Positions 5,463 through 12,886 of a stretch of DNA of 12,887 nucleotides are shown in pieces. The first letter of the stretch is position 1, and the number at the start of each line of letters is the position of its first letter. The position numbers and the translations under genes are program-made. Origin of the DNA: JBJEQG01 sp051881635 (lineage in GTDB: Bacteria; Bacillota; Clostridia; Oscillospirales; Acutalibacteraceae); contig JBJEQG010000123.1 in NCBI GenBank assembly GCA_051881635.1, forward strand, positions 1 to 12,887. Reading direction: 5' to 3'. The notes under the pieces are model-generated. The model was not told the DNA's origin. It ran no database searches and saw only the letters and a list, made by a program, of their open reading frames with translations.

Positions 5463-6101
5463 TCATTCTTTACATTCCGAGCGGTCAAGGATAACGATAC
5501 CCGTTTCTCTTGCTTTGACGGCAAGTTCCGTTCTGGACTTGAAACCTGTTTTTTCAAGCATATGTTGGATATGATTTTTGACTGTGCCGGGGGAAATAAA
5601 AAGCCTTTTTGCAATTTCGGTATTTGTGTCGCCGCTTGTCAATTCCCTCAGCACTTCAAGCTCTCTTTCGGAAAAATCATAACTGCTGGCATTACCGAAT
5701 TTAATTTCGGGTGTCGTGTCGGGGAAAATCGACTCTCCGTTCATCGTTCTGTCCATGATTTCGATAATCGGTTCACGGCTGACTTCTTTGTACCAAAAGC
5801 TGTCAACGCCCGCCTCTCTTGCCCGTTTGAGGTATGAATATTCGGGCATTGAAGTGACGATTATAATCTTAATCTGTGGGAATCTCTTTTTAATGCGTTG
5901 AGCTGCGTTCAGTCCGTTTGCTCCCATAGCTGTGCATATATCCATCAATATCAGATTGATGTTTGAATTTTCACAATGATATTCCGCCATATCGGCGTTG
6001 CTTATGGAGGCGGTCAGGTGATAATTCTCACTTTGGCTGACGAACATTTCAAACAACATTCTCGGCATTGTCTGGTCTTCAACAATCAACACATTTGTCA
6101 T
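5463..6101 (-). CDS. NarL/FixJ-type response regulator (receiver + LuxR HTH)
   Basis: This 212-residue protein has the standard two-domain architecture. The receiver domain is at 1-120, with acidic pocket E8/D9, phospho-acceptor Asp54 in LILMDIC, conserved Thr83 in IIIVTS and Lys105 in FWYKE. The LuxR-type DNA-binding domain (about 142-200) carries FSERELEVLRELTSGDTNTEIA, LFISPGTVKNHI and the end of the recognition helix (HMLEKTGFKSRTELA). It should be phosphorylated by the kinase encoded just upstream and act as a transcription regulator. Its start at 6101 lies inside the end of the kinase gene (23-nt overlap), with GAGGTG about 8 nt before the ATG, so translation is coupled. It is the last gene of the 9020-to-5463 operon. 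Target genes are unknown; the operon itself and the neighbouring four-TM gene are candidates. Confidence 0.95.
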   Translation of the reverse strand: MTNVLIVEDQTMPRMLFEMFVSQSENYHLTASISNADMAEYHCENSNINLILMDICTAMGANGLNAAQRIKKRFPQIKIIIVTSMPEYSYLKRAREAGVDSFWYKEVSREPIIEIMDRTMNGESIFPDTTPEIKFGNASSYDFSERELEVLRELTSGDTNTEIAKRLFISPGTVKNHIQHMLEKTGFKSRTELAVKARETGIVILDRSECKE

Positions 6102-7380
6102 AATACAGCACCTCGTTTTTGGAAATTTTTATTTTTAAGGCAAATTGCGGAGTGGTTTCGATTTCAAGAGAACCGTTTTCCCTTGCAATTTTTTGTCGGA
6201 GAGTGGAAATGCCGCCGCCCTCAATAATTGTTTTTTGGGGCGGTTTACCGTTGTTTGAAACGGTAAACAGAAAGTCCGTTTCAGTGGTTTGACATTCAAT
6301 CGTTAGTGTATCGGCTTTTGCATGACGGGCGGCATTGTTCAGGGCTTCCATGAGGACGGCGGTTAAAATTGCCATAACACGCTTGTTTTCCGTTGGCAGA
6401 GTTCCGATAAGTCGTGGTGTTATACCGACAAGAGCCGCCGCATTTTTAACATCTTGTATATAATGTTCGTCCTCGCCGCCGTCCTCCGCATAGTGCAGAA
6501 GAGCGGTATTTTCTTTCCATAGTTGGATAAGTTTTCCATTGTTTTGGGAAAGCTGATTGTTTTCGATGTAAATCTTTGTTGTAATAAGCGTGCGTCCCAT
6601 GCGGTCATGGATTTTTTCCTTTGCCGAGAGGATTTCTTTTTCCTTAGTGATGTCATACACCATGTCATTATAGCTTTGCAGGTGCATATTTATTTTTCGC
6701 AGTTCATTTATTTCAAAACGGAGTTGTTTCGTGAGCAAATAATATGTGCTGATGTCAGTGGCGGTTATCTGATAGAGTTTATTTTCCGTAAGGGTTTTTC
6801 GTTCAAAACTCCAAACCTTATCGTTTGGAAAGGCAATTATAAAGGTGCTGTCCTTTGTCATAGTGGCTTTTTGTTTAACGACCGACCAAAAATAAATGCC
6901 GTCAAGGAGTTCCTCGCCACAAAGTTCGGAGGAAAGAAAATCAATGAGTTTGTTTTTCAGGAGCGGCAAGCCGTTTTCATCGCAAAAGCAAAGTCCCATA
7001 GGCAGACTGTCACAGCTTTCTTTTATGGAATTTGACGAAATGTGATTGTGCCGCCAAAAATGAATACGGACAATTATATAAATCAACAGTGTTGTAAAAA
7101 AGACAAGTATGGAAATGATAACAACAAGCGGAGATTGTGCAATAAAACGGCTGTATTGTGGAATAGGCGTGTCTGCATAGTGGTAATTCGATAAATCCGC
7201 CATTGTCCGAAAAAGGGCATAGGAAAGAAATAAAATAACCGCACAGCTTATTGCTTTCCAGCGGGTAACCCTGTAATAAAATGAGGCTATGGTACAGTAC
7301 AATGCGGCACAACACAATAAAAGTGCCGTAAGCATTAAAAAAACAAGCATTTCATATTTACATTCAAATAAGTTTATCAT
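6079..7380 (-). CDS. Sensor histidine kinase (HisKA_3-like/HATPase), partner of the LuxR-type regulator
   Basis: This is 433 residues from the ATG at 7380, which overlaps the upstream stop (ATGA). An earlier in-frame ATG at 7404 is less likely. Membrane segments lie at about 12-34, 44-60 and 84-105. A PAS-like stretch follows (about 122-215, beginning LPMGLCFCDENGLPLL). A coiled linker (217-252) leads to the phospho-acceptor box AKEKIHDRMGRTL (His258, then Asp259), which fits the HDxxG pattern of NarX/DesK-type kinases. The ATPase domain shows the N box MEALNNAARHAKA (E345, N348/N349, H353), a G1-like NNGKPP where the usual Asp is Asn377, and a GGGISTLRQKIARENGSLEI segment at 388-407. It probably autophosphorylates and passes phosphate to the downstream regulator. 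It lies between the 7TM protein and the regulator, with overlaps at both ends. Confidence 0.92.
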   Translation of the reverse strand: MINLFECKYEMLVFLMLTALLLCCAALYCTIASFYYRVTRWKAISCAVILFLSYALFRTMADLSNYHYADTPIPQYSRFIAQSPLVVIISILVFFTTLLIYIIVRIHFWRHNHISSNSIKESCDSLPMGLCFCDENGLPLLKNKLIDFLSSELCGEELLDGIYFWSVVKQKATMTKDSTFIIAFPNDKVWSFERKTLTENKLYQITATDISTYYLLTKQLRFEINELRKINMHLQSYNDMVYDITKEKEILSAKEKIHDRMGRTLITTKIYIENNQLSQNNGKLIQLWKENTALLHYAEDGGEDEHYIQDVKNAAALVGITPRLIGTLPTENKRVMAILTAVLMEALNNAARHAKADTLTIECQTTETDFLFTVSNNGKPPQKTIIEGGGISTLRQKIARENGSLEIETTPQFALKIKISKNEVLYYDKCVDC

Positions 7381-9020
7381 TTCTGCCCCCCCGTAAGAAA
7401 ACAAAGATGTACAAAAAGCGTATCGTCCTCCCGTTCAAGGGAAACCGTACCGCCATTGTTTTTGATTTCCTCTGCCCATGTGGGGGATATTTCCGTTTGT
7501 ACGGCTGTATCAAGGTTTAATTTTAAGTCCATAGTGTTGCCGTCTGCTTTAAGGTTCACGAAAACGGCGGTTGTATTTTCAAAGGTCTTTTCGATTATGT
7601 GTTCAAAAAACCTGAAAGCGAAAATTAAAATTTCCGTTGGAAATTCTCCCGACACATGACGCACAAACGAACAGCTAACTCCGTAAACTTCAAGGTATTC
7701 AAGCATTTCACGAATACTGTTTTCGAGTTCAAAGAAAGAAAGGCAGTCTTTATCGTTGCCGATAATACAGAGGTTGCTTATGCGTTTTATATAGACATTC
7801 AGAACACACGCTTTTGCGTATTTTTTTCGGAGATTTTCGGGGTGTGTTTCGATTTCATGTATAACGCCGTCAAGTATTGTAAGCTGTGGCAAAACAATTT
7901 TTGATATGCCGTCATATAATTTGTTTTGTTCGATAATCTTAGCCCGTTTCTGTTTCATTTCCGTTTCAGCTTGGAGAATGACATTCAATTCCGCAATTTG
8001 TTCTTTTACATCGGAAAGTTCATTATTTATGGTATTGATTGCGGAAAAATCTTCCGTCCAATAGACCTTTCCGCCGGTAATGGCATTGGAACATAGTTTC
8101 ATGTTTTCGTCAATATAAATGTTGTCCGTATCATCGGCAATCTGTGATTTTGTCGGTATAACCGCATTTTTGGAGAAATATTTAATGGAGTGGTTGCTGT
8201 CCGTTATAAAGGCATTTATTGTTGAAACATTGAAAAATACACCGTAATTTGTGTTGGAGGGGAGAAGTCCGATATAAATATAAACTTCCCAAAGTGTTAC
8301 ACAGGCAAAACAGAACATTTCCGGCAAATTGAAAACAAAGGTTGTTATTTTTTCGTCTATATAGAAACATAAAGTATATAAAAGGTAAAGACAGATAAAA
8401 AATAAGGGCAGCCAGATTTTCTTTTTGGCTTTGGAAATTTTGCACTTGTAAAGCATAACGCTCAAAGCAGCAACCACAAGAAACAAAATCCATATCGTAA
8501 CCGCAACATACAAAGGACCATAGGTGTAATCATCATTCCAATCCGCAAAGTACGGTTTAAATTTAAAAGCGAGCTGATGAAAGTCATTCGTAAGAATACC
8601 CAAAGTCAAAATTATTGCGGGAACAAAAAGAATGTTCCACATTTTGGAGGGACGGTTTTTACCGATATGAAGTGCCGCCATGAACATCATCAACGGCAGA
8701 ATAATCATGGGAATATAATAAGCATACCATAAATATCGGCTGTAAATATGTGTATTTTCAAAAGCATTATATTTGATTGTCCTTGCCACAATCCAAAAAA
8801 TCATAAGAGCGGACGATATAATGAGGTATTTTTTTATGTTTGTGTTTATGGTGTGATAATTTATGGAAATTGCCCACGCAATCAGTAAGCCTAAATAAAT
8901 CATAACATCGGCATAAGCGAAAAAGTTTTTTTCATTAGGTACAGACTTTCCCAAAACCCCCAAAAAACCTGCACATAAAAATAATAATATACCGACAAAA
9001 GGAAAGTATTTTAAACGCAT
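7377..9020 (-). CDS. 7TM histidine-kinase-like sensor, apparent pseudokinase
   Basis: This 547-residue protein has an N-terminal half with about seven or eight hydrophobic segments (about 5-24, 38-55, 65-82, 98-118, 128-145, 167-190, 202-222, 228-252). Features such as TNDFHQLAF and YGPLYVAVTIW recall the HisKA_7TM sensor module. Residues 253-325 may be a small PAS-like domain, and 328-368 are a coiled coil. The C-terminal half (about 370-547) is as long as a dimerisation-plus-ATPase core, but the expected motifs are missing. There is no HD in KLYDGISKIVLPQLTI. The N-box place reads FEHIIEKTFENT, without the ExxxNAxKH pattern. No DxGxG is seen, and only a faint GGTVSLE remains near the end. 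It therefore probably senses or regulates rather than phosphorylates. It is the first gene of the operon, with GGGAG about 11 nt before the start and an ATGA overlap with the true kinase. Confidence 0.82.
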   Translation of the reverse strand: MRLKYFPFVGILLFLCAGFLGVLGKSVPNEKNFFAYADVMIYLGLLIAWAISINYHTINTNIKKYLIISSALMIFWIVARTIKYNAFENTHIYSRYLWYAYYIPMIILPLMMFMAALHIGKNRPSKMWNILFVPAIILTLGILTNDFHQLAFKFKPYFADWNDDYTYGPLYVAVTIWILFLVVAALSVMLYKCKISKAKKKIWLPLFFICLYLLYTLCFYIDEKITTFVFNLPEMFCFACVTLWEVYIYIGLLPSNTNYGVFFNVSTINAFITDSNHSIKYFSKNAVIPTKSQIADDTDNIYIDENMKLCSNAITGGKVYWTEDFSAINTINNELSDVKEQIAELNVILQAETEMKQKRAKIIEQNKLYDGISKIVLPQLTILDGVIHEIETHPENLRKKYAKACVLNVYIKRISNLCIIGNDKDCLSFFELENSIREMLEYLEVYGVSCSFVRHVSGEFPTEILIFAFRFFEHIIEKTFENTTAVFVNLKADGNTMDLKLNLDTAVQTEISPTWAEEIKNNGGTVSLEREDDTLFVHLCFLTGGQK

Positions 9021-9055
9021 AACGGCAGAACTCCCGCTTTTTGATGTTTTTATCC

Positions 9056-9061
9056 ATTATA
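9056..9061 (-). promoter_or_regulatory. Candidate -10 box of the three-gene signalling operon
   Basis: TATAAT on the minus strand, 36 nt upstream of the 9020 start, with a poor -35 (TTTTAC) 17 bp further. The weak -35 would fit a promoter that needs an activator, for example the operon's own regulator; that is inference. Confidence 0.45.
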
Positions 9062-9189
9062 ACATTTTTAAAAACATAGTAAAAGCCAAAATTTGAATTT
9101 TCTATCATTTTGAAAATTTCCATGACAAAATCACTAAAATTTGTATCTCTAATTTGGGCGAATTTTCTGTTTTGACAGGCGTTGTTTTC

Positions 9190-9218
9190 TTGACAAAGAA
9201 TAGTTGCGGGCGTATAAT
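9190..9218 (+). promoter_or_regulatory. Perfect sigma-A promoter of the BAX inhibitor-1 family gene
   Basis: TTGACA (9190-9195) and TATAAT (9213-9218) with a 17-bp spacer match the consensus exactly. Transcription should start near 9225, giving a leader of about 43 nt before the ATG at 9268. Strong constitutive expression is expected. Confidence 0.93.
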
Positions 9219-9267
9219 TAAATTAAATCTATGGGTATGTTTTTATATAATGAAAGAGGTGTGTTAC

Positions 9268-10017
9268 ATGAATAACAATTATTATGGCGGATACCCCAAT
9301 CCCCAAAATAACTACAACAACATGGCTCAGACCGGTTGGGATTATGAACAGGGTTTGGCGGCATATACCCGCAAAACTTTCCTTTGGATGTTCATAGGTC
9401 TGGCAATTACATTTGGCGTTTCCATGATTATGGCGGCAAACGGCGGCGTTTTTGCAATGCGTCTTGTGCTGTTTAATCCTGTACTCTACTTTGGTCTGGC
9501 ACTTGTTGAACTGATTTTGGTTTTTATTTTAAGTAGGGCAATCCATAAAATGCCTCCGGCAGTATGTACGGGTGTTTTTCTCGCCTATTCGGCAATTAAC
9601 GGTATTACGATTGCTCCGGCTCTGATTTGCTATGAATTGGGTTCAGTTATCGCAGTGTTTGCGGTTTGTGCCGGTATTTTCGGTGCTATGGCGGTTTACG
9701 GCTATGTTACAAAACGCAGTCTTGCAAAACTTGGTGTTATCTGTACATTTGGTTTAATAGGTATTTTGATTTTCTCTCTTATCGGTATCTTCATTCATCT
9801 TGAAACAATGGAAATTCTGATTAGCGTTATAGCGGTTATTGTATTTATGGGCTTTACGGCTTATGATACAAAGAAAATCAAAGAGCTTTATGCTCAGTAT
9901 CAGGGCGATGAAGTTATGATTAAGAGAACCGCAATCATGAGTGCTTTGCAGCTTTATCTTGACTTCATCAATATGTTCCTTTATCTTTTGAGATTGTTCG
10001 GCAAGGCAAAAAACTAA
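9268..10017 (+). CDS. BAX inhibitor-1 / YetJ / YbhL family membrane protein
   Basis: This 249-residue protein has an Asn/Tyr/Gly-rich cytoplasmic N-terminus (1-25, MNNNYYGGYPNPQNNYNN) followed by about seven membrane helices (about 37-55, 68-88, 99-120, 126-146, 155-175, 180-198, 223-243). The family signature is clear: AYTRKTF before helix 1, a YSAINGITIAP motif, VYGYVTKRSL, FTAYDTKKIKELY with Asp200, and the final ALQLYLDFINMFLYLLRL with Asp232. In the studied member YetJ, paired acidic residues control a pH-sensitive calcium leak; Asp200 and Asp232 may play that part here. The ATG at 9268 is preferred to the in-frame ATG at 9250 because GAAAGAGGTG sits between them at proper distance. It is a single-gene unit between a consensus promoter and a terminator, and is probably a housekeeping membrane protein. 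Confidence 0.93.
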   Translation: MNNNYYGGYPNPQNNYNNMAQTGWDYEQGLAAYTRKTFLWMFIGLAITFGVSMIMAANGGVFAMRLVLFNPVLYFGLALVELILVFILSRAIHKMPPAVCTGVFLAYSAINGITIAPALICYELGSVIAVFAVCAGIFGAMAVYGYVTKRSLAKLGVICTFGLIGILIFSLIGIFIHLETMEILISVIAVIVFMGFTAYDTKKIKELYAQYQGDEVMIKRTAIMSALQLYLDFINMFLYLLRLFGKAKN

Positions 10018-10038
10018 TCAAAAGTAAACTTTATAAAT

Positions 10039-10077
10039 GGACTTGGGGGATATTCCTTCAAGTCCTTTTTATTTTTT
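10039..10077 (+). terminator. Intrinsic terminator of the BAX inhibitor-1 family gene
   Basis: The stem GGACTTG (10039-10045) with CAAGTCC (10059-10065), extended by an inner GGGA/TCC pairing, is followed by TTTTTATTTTTT. It lies about 22 nt after the stop. Confidence 0.9.
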
Positions 10078-10193
10078 GCAAAAAATATGTTACGGTACTG
10101 AAATTTTTAAAATGTAAATAATTTATGAAAGTGGATATAAAAAGCTCCAATTTTCTTTCGGAATAACGGGTTTATGAAAGGAGTTGAGAGTTT

Positions 10194-10715
10194 ATGGTTT
10201 ATATCCAAAATTTATCTGTGGATTTCAATGCCGCCGTAAAACCGCCATGTGTCCATGCAAAACAGCATGACTGTGGCAGCCGCTTTCTGCAAATCCAACT
10301 TTTGGCAGACGGTCAGCCGATTTCCTGCGAAAATGCCGAAATTGTTTTGAAGTGTGAAAAGGCAGACGGCAGTGTTATTTTTAATGCCGTTACGGTGTTG
10401 GAGGAAAATCTCATTCAGTGTCCGTTGACTTCGGCACTGTTGGCGTGTGCGGGACTTGTTCGCTGTGAAATAACGCTTTATGACAGCGGCAGTGTGTTGT
10501 CCTCAGGGTGCTTTTTTATCCATGTTATGCCTTCGGTTGACGATACCGTCATTGAAGGTTCAGATGAATTTACGGAACTTCAAAAGATTATGGCGGAGTA
10601 TGTCGAACAAATGAAAAATGCCGTCATGCGGCGTGAAAATGATTGTGCGTTGAATATGACGGCTTTGGAAATTTCCGTTGAGAAAGCGGAATATGAGGAG
10701 GTTAAAAATGTATAA
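10194..10715 (+). CDS. BppU-like phage baseplate upper protein N-terminal domain protein
   Basis: This 173-residue protein has no signal peptide. Residues about 1-120 form a beta-rich domain with the pattern of the phage BppU/DUF2479 N-terminal domain: K-Q-x-D-x-x-S-R-F-L-Q-I-Q-L at 23-36, ADGQPISCENAEIVLKCEKADGSVIFNAV, 'PLTSALLACAGLVRCEITLY', then an F-x-I-x-V type strand (FFIHVMPS) and a DDTVIEGSDEF tail. In Lactobacillales phages this domain anchors the upper baseplate protein that carries receptor-binding units. Residues 122-173 are helical, ending in a charged stretch. Here the protein stops after this region, so any effector part is missing or carried by the next gene. AAGGAG sits about 10 nt upstream of ATG 10194. 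It overlaps the next gene by 8 nt. Assignment rests on pattern only. Confidence 0.75.
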   Translation: MVYIQNLSVDFNAAVKPPCVHAKQHDCGSRFLQIQLLADGQPISCENAEIVLKCEKADGSVIFNAVTVLEENLIQCPLTSALLACAGLVRCEITLYDSGSVLSSGCFFIHVMPSVDDTVIEGSDEFTELQKIMAEYVEQMKNAVMRRENDCALNMTALEISVEKAEYEEVKNV

Positions 10716-11436
10716 GCACATCAATGTGAACACTTACGGGACGGAATGGGATTTTATCTCGAATGTTATTTCACAGCTTGAAAGTTGTGGACTTCAATGT
10801 ATGACAAATAAGGAAGAATTGCAAAGTGCTATGGAGGGTGCGGCGGAAAGCGTTATTCCGATTGTATTCCAATATCGTAATTTTCAGTTTGTTTTACAGC
10901 GAAACAACACATATAATGTATTTACGGATTCTTACAACTTTTATGCCATTCATAATGATACGGAACTGTTTACATCGACAGTTCTGTTTTCTAATATGTA
11001 TGTTTACTGTACCGCTGTTGCCGAACGAAACATATCGTTGACTATACTCATAAATGAAAATCACATGGAAGTTTTAGTTTATGACTACAATGAAAATTTG
11101 TGTGCGGAAGTGTTTTTTATTGAGCTTAACGGTGAAGTCTGCTACGCCTGTTCAGATAGAAACGATACACCTGCCTTTGACGGCAATATTATTGCCACTG
11201 AAAGCAAAACGCTCTATAAAGCGGTCAATTCAATGCCTTTCCAACACAACGAATCCGAAAAAATGTTTTATATTTCAGGGAAAATGTTTTCGAGTGACAG
11301 CGTTTATGCGGCAAGTGACAATGAACTTTTGGACTGTACAACCGTTATGCCGAAAATGTTAGTGACAATAAATGATAAAATTTATTATGCATTGTCCTCC
11401 AATACACTTATAGCTACGGAAACAGTGTCCGAATAA
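10708..11436 (+). CDS. Uncharacterised protein paired with the BppU-like gene
   Basis: This 242-residue protein starts at ATG 10708 because GAGGAGG lies 7 nt before it. The start falls inside the last codons of the BppU-like gene (ATGTATAA overlap). The family is not recognised. The N-terminus (MYKHINVNTYGTEWDFISNVISQL) reads as strand then helix. The rest is strongly beta-patterned and rich in Asn, Tyr, Phe and Thr (NFQFVLQRNNTYNVF, SLTILINENHMEVLVYDYNE, AEVFFIELNGEVCYAC), with a C-terminal repeat-like series of short strands (MLVTINDKIYYALSSNTLIATE). Such composition is usual in phage tail-tip and host-binding proteins, and the coupling to a BppU-like domain supports a structural role. There is no signal peptide, TM segment or enzyme motif. 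Function remains unknown. Confidence 0.75.
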   Translation: MYKHINVNTYGTEWDFISNVISQLESCGLQCMTNKEELQSAMEGAAESVIPIVFQYRNFQFVLQRNNTYNVFTDSYNFYAIHNDTELFTSTVLFSNMYVYCTAVAERNISLTILINENHMEVLVYDYNENLCAEVFFIELNGEVCYACSDRNDTPAFDGNIIATESKTLYKAVNSMPFQHNESEKMFYISGKMFSSDSVYAASDNELLDCTTVMPKMLVTINDKIYYALSSNTLIATETVSE

Positions 11437-11437
11437 C

Positions 11438-11482
11438 AAAAATCCGTTTCTTATGAATAACTCATGGGAAACGGATTTTTTT
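11438..11482. terminator. Bidirectional terminator between convergent genes
   Basis: The 13-bp perfect stem AAAAATCCGTTTC (11438-11450) with GAAACGGATTTTT (11468-11480) and an inner ATGA/TCAT pairing is followed by T to 11482. The A-tract on the left makes it equally suited to the leftward acyltransferase gene, which ends 15 nt further on. Confidence 0.93.
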
Positions 11483-11496
11483 GCATAAGTATGGAA

Positions 11497-12507
11497 TTAA
11501 AAATCTTCGGTCAGAGCGATATTTTCCTCGCCGCACAAAGAAATATCTTCACAAAGATTTTTTCTTGCCCAAGTTATATCTTTTTTTATAACCTTTGCGG
11601 GAATACCTGCCGCAATACAGTTATTTGGGATTTTTCCCTTGACAAAGGAACAAGCTCCGATGATACTTGAACGCCCGACAGAACATTTTAAAATTGTGCT
11701 TTGCATACCAACCCAAACATGGTCCTGAATTTTTATCGAATAGTTTTGATTGTTAATGCCGGAGGGGAGGTTTGTCCGTTTGCCAGTATGAACATCAAAT
11801 ATAGGGTGACCGTCACCGGCTAAAATCGTTATATCGTGGGAGAACATACAATCATTTCCGATATAAACAGACTCGTTATGAGAAATATTTATATGGCAGT
11901 TTAAACCAAAGGTCGTTTTTTCACCGATACTTAATGCGGTATTTGAACAGAGAGAAATCACACATGACGGTAAACGACAGTTTTCACCTATAATGATTTT
12001 GGAATTAAAACCTTTGACATGAATTAAAGTGTCACCCTTTAAAATTGCCGTATCATGAACAATGATGTTGACATTTCCCGCCTCTTCGTCCAAAAGAACT
12101 TTACAGCCCGTACAATGAATATGATTGCCGTATTCATCGTTGTAATCACCAAAGCCTATGGGAAGGGCAACTTTTTTGTGCTTTGTAAAGACAAAATCCT
12201 TAAATTTGGTGTAGCCTAATGATTTAAGTTTTCGCTTTGTTTTGACATCGCTTTTCAGGTATGGCACGATAATATAATATGTGTCGGATTTTCCTTTTAA
12301 ATCGTCAATCAGGGTAATTCCCTCAGCAACATTTTTTTGAACGCCTGTTACCAACAAATCAACATTTATGTTGTATTCTTCTTTTAAGAGTTCACGCAGA
12401 TACGGAGAGTCGCCATAAAGGGCAATTTTTCTGCCGTTATAATATCGTTGGGTTATATCGGCAGTCGGTCGGAATTTCTCCAAGTATAATTCGTGCATTG
12501 TTTCCAT
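11497..12507 (-). CDS. Left-handed beta-helix (hexapeptide repeat) acyltransferase
   Basis: This 336-residue protein has residues about 20-110 resembling a small alpha/beta nucleotide-binding-like domain (GRKIALYGDSPYLRELLKEEYN, then VDLLVTG and TYYIIVPYL), similar in outline to the N-terminal domain of PglD-like sugar acyltransferases. Residues about 145-305 carry hexapeptide repeats of a left-handed beta-helix (IIIGENCRL, LSIGEKTTFGLNC, VYIGNDCMFSHDITIL) and a typical acetyltransferase end: IQDHVWVGMQSTILK, SIIGACSFVKG, PNNCIAAGIPAKVIKKD. The loop GDGHPIFD with His234 (and His224 nearby) is where the catalytic His of XAT-type enzymes lies. It probably transfers an acetyl or other acyl group to a cell-surface sugar. 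No glycosyltransferase or capsule genes are visible beside it, so the substrate is unknown. Its ribosome binding site is poor (AAGAGTGG about 12 nt upstream); an alternative start is the ATG at 12498. Confidence 0.88.
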   Translation of the reverse strand: METMHELYLEKFRPTADITQRYYNGRKIALYGDSPYLRELLKEEYNINVDLLVTGVQKNVAEGITLIDDLKGKSDTYYIIVPYLKSDVKTKRKLKSLGYTKFKDFVFTKHKKVALPIGFGDYNDEYGNHIHCTGCKVLLDEEAGNVNIIVHDTAILKGDTLIHVKGFNSKIIIGENCRLPSCVISLCSNTALSIGEKTTFGLNCHINISHNESVYIGNDCMFSHDITILAGDGHPIFDVHTGKRTNLPSGINNQNYSIKIQDHVWVGMQSTILKCSVGRSSIIGACSFVKGKIPNNCIAAGIPAKVIKKDITWARKNLCEDISLCGEENIALTEDF

Positions 12508-12751
12508 AAAAAAATTTCCACTCTTTTCTATTGTATTATTTATGATTATATAACATGAACTCTACATAAAAAAGATTATGTTTGTTTTTAGAACTCAAAA
12601 TATTTCACTGAAATTTGTTGATTTTTTGGTAATAATAACCGATTTAATATAAATTTGCTGAAATTTGTCCGAAATGCCGATAGTTTGTTTTTTTGCGGAA
12701 TTTAAACTTTTTCAGTTGACAAAAAGATTTAGAAAAAATTTAAAAAAATGC
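12508..12751. other. AT-rich intergenic region between the acyltransferase and tRNA-Leu
   Basis: This is very A/T-rich DNA that holds the leftward acyltransferase leader (a TATAAT on the minus strand at 12545-12550 with no good -35). It also has a short direct repeat, CTGAAATTTGT, at 12608-12618 and 12658-12668. A second TTGACA at 12716-12721 has a weak TTTAAA 17 bp downstream and may be an accessory rightward promoter for the tRNA. I see no gene in it. Confidence 0.55.
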
Positions 12752-12780
12752 TTGACAATTCGACTTTTGATTGTTATAAT
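12752..12780 (+). promoter_or_regulatory. Perfect sigma-A promoter of tRNA-Leu
   Basis: TTGACA (12752-12757) and TATAAT (12775-12780) with a 17-bp spacer match the consensus exactly. The tRNA starts 22 nt after the -10 box. An 8-bp inverted repeat (CGACTTTT at 12761-12768, AAAAGTCG at 12783-12790) brackets the -10 box. Confidence 0.95.
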
Positions 12781-12801
12781 ATAAAAGTCGCTGAGAGATA
12801 T

Positions 12802-12886
12802 GCGAGTGTGCTGAAATTGGCAGACAGGCACGTTTGAGGGGCGTGTGTCGTACGACGTACGGGTTCAAGTCCCGTCACTCGCACCA
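12802..12886 (+). tRNA. tRNA-Leu (anticodon GAG)
   Basis: This is a complete 85-nt class II tRNA. The acceptor strands GCGAGTG (12802-12808) and CACTCGC (12876-12882) pair fully, followed by discriminator A and encoded CCA (12884-12886). The anticodon stem CACGT/GCGTG encloses TTGAGGG, giving anticodon GAG for CUC/CUU codons. A long variable arm (GTCGTACGAC region) and the T loop TTCAAGT are present. Confidence 0.96.

Noticed and set aside
6523..7035. 170-codon open frame on the plus strand within the histidine kinase gene
   Set aside because: It is fully inside a well-supported kinase gene, without RBS or recognisable domain; antisense shadow.
8935..9123. Small leftward frame overlapping the start of the 7TM protein gene
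   Set aside because: It overlaps the 7TM gene in another frame, and its start lies upstream of the likely operon -10 box; no RBS or domain supports it.
9154..9267. N-terminal extension of the BAX inhibitor-1 family protein
   Set aside because: It would begin upstream of the perfect promoter and so could not be on its transcript. The ATG at 9268 has a proper RBS and the family-like N-terminus.
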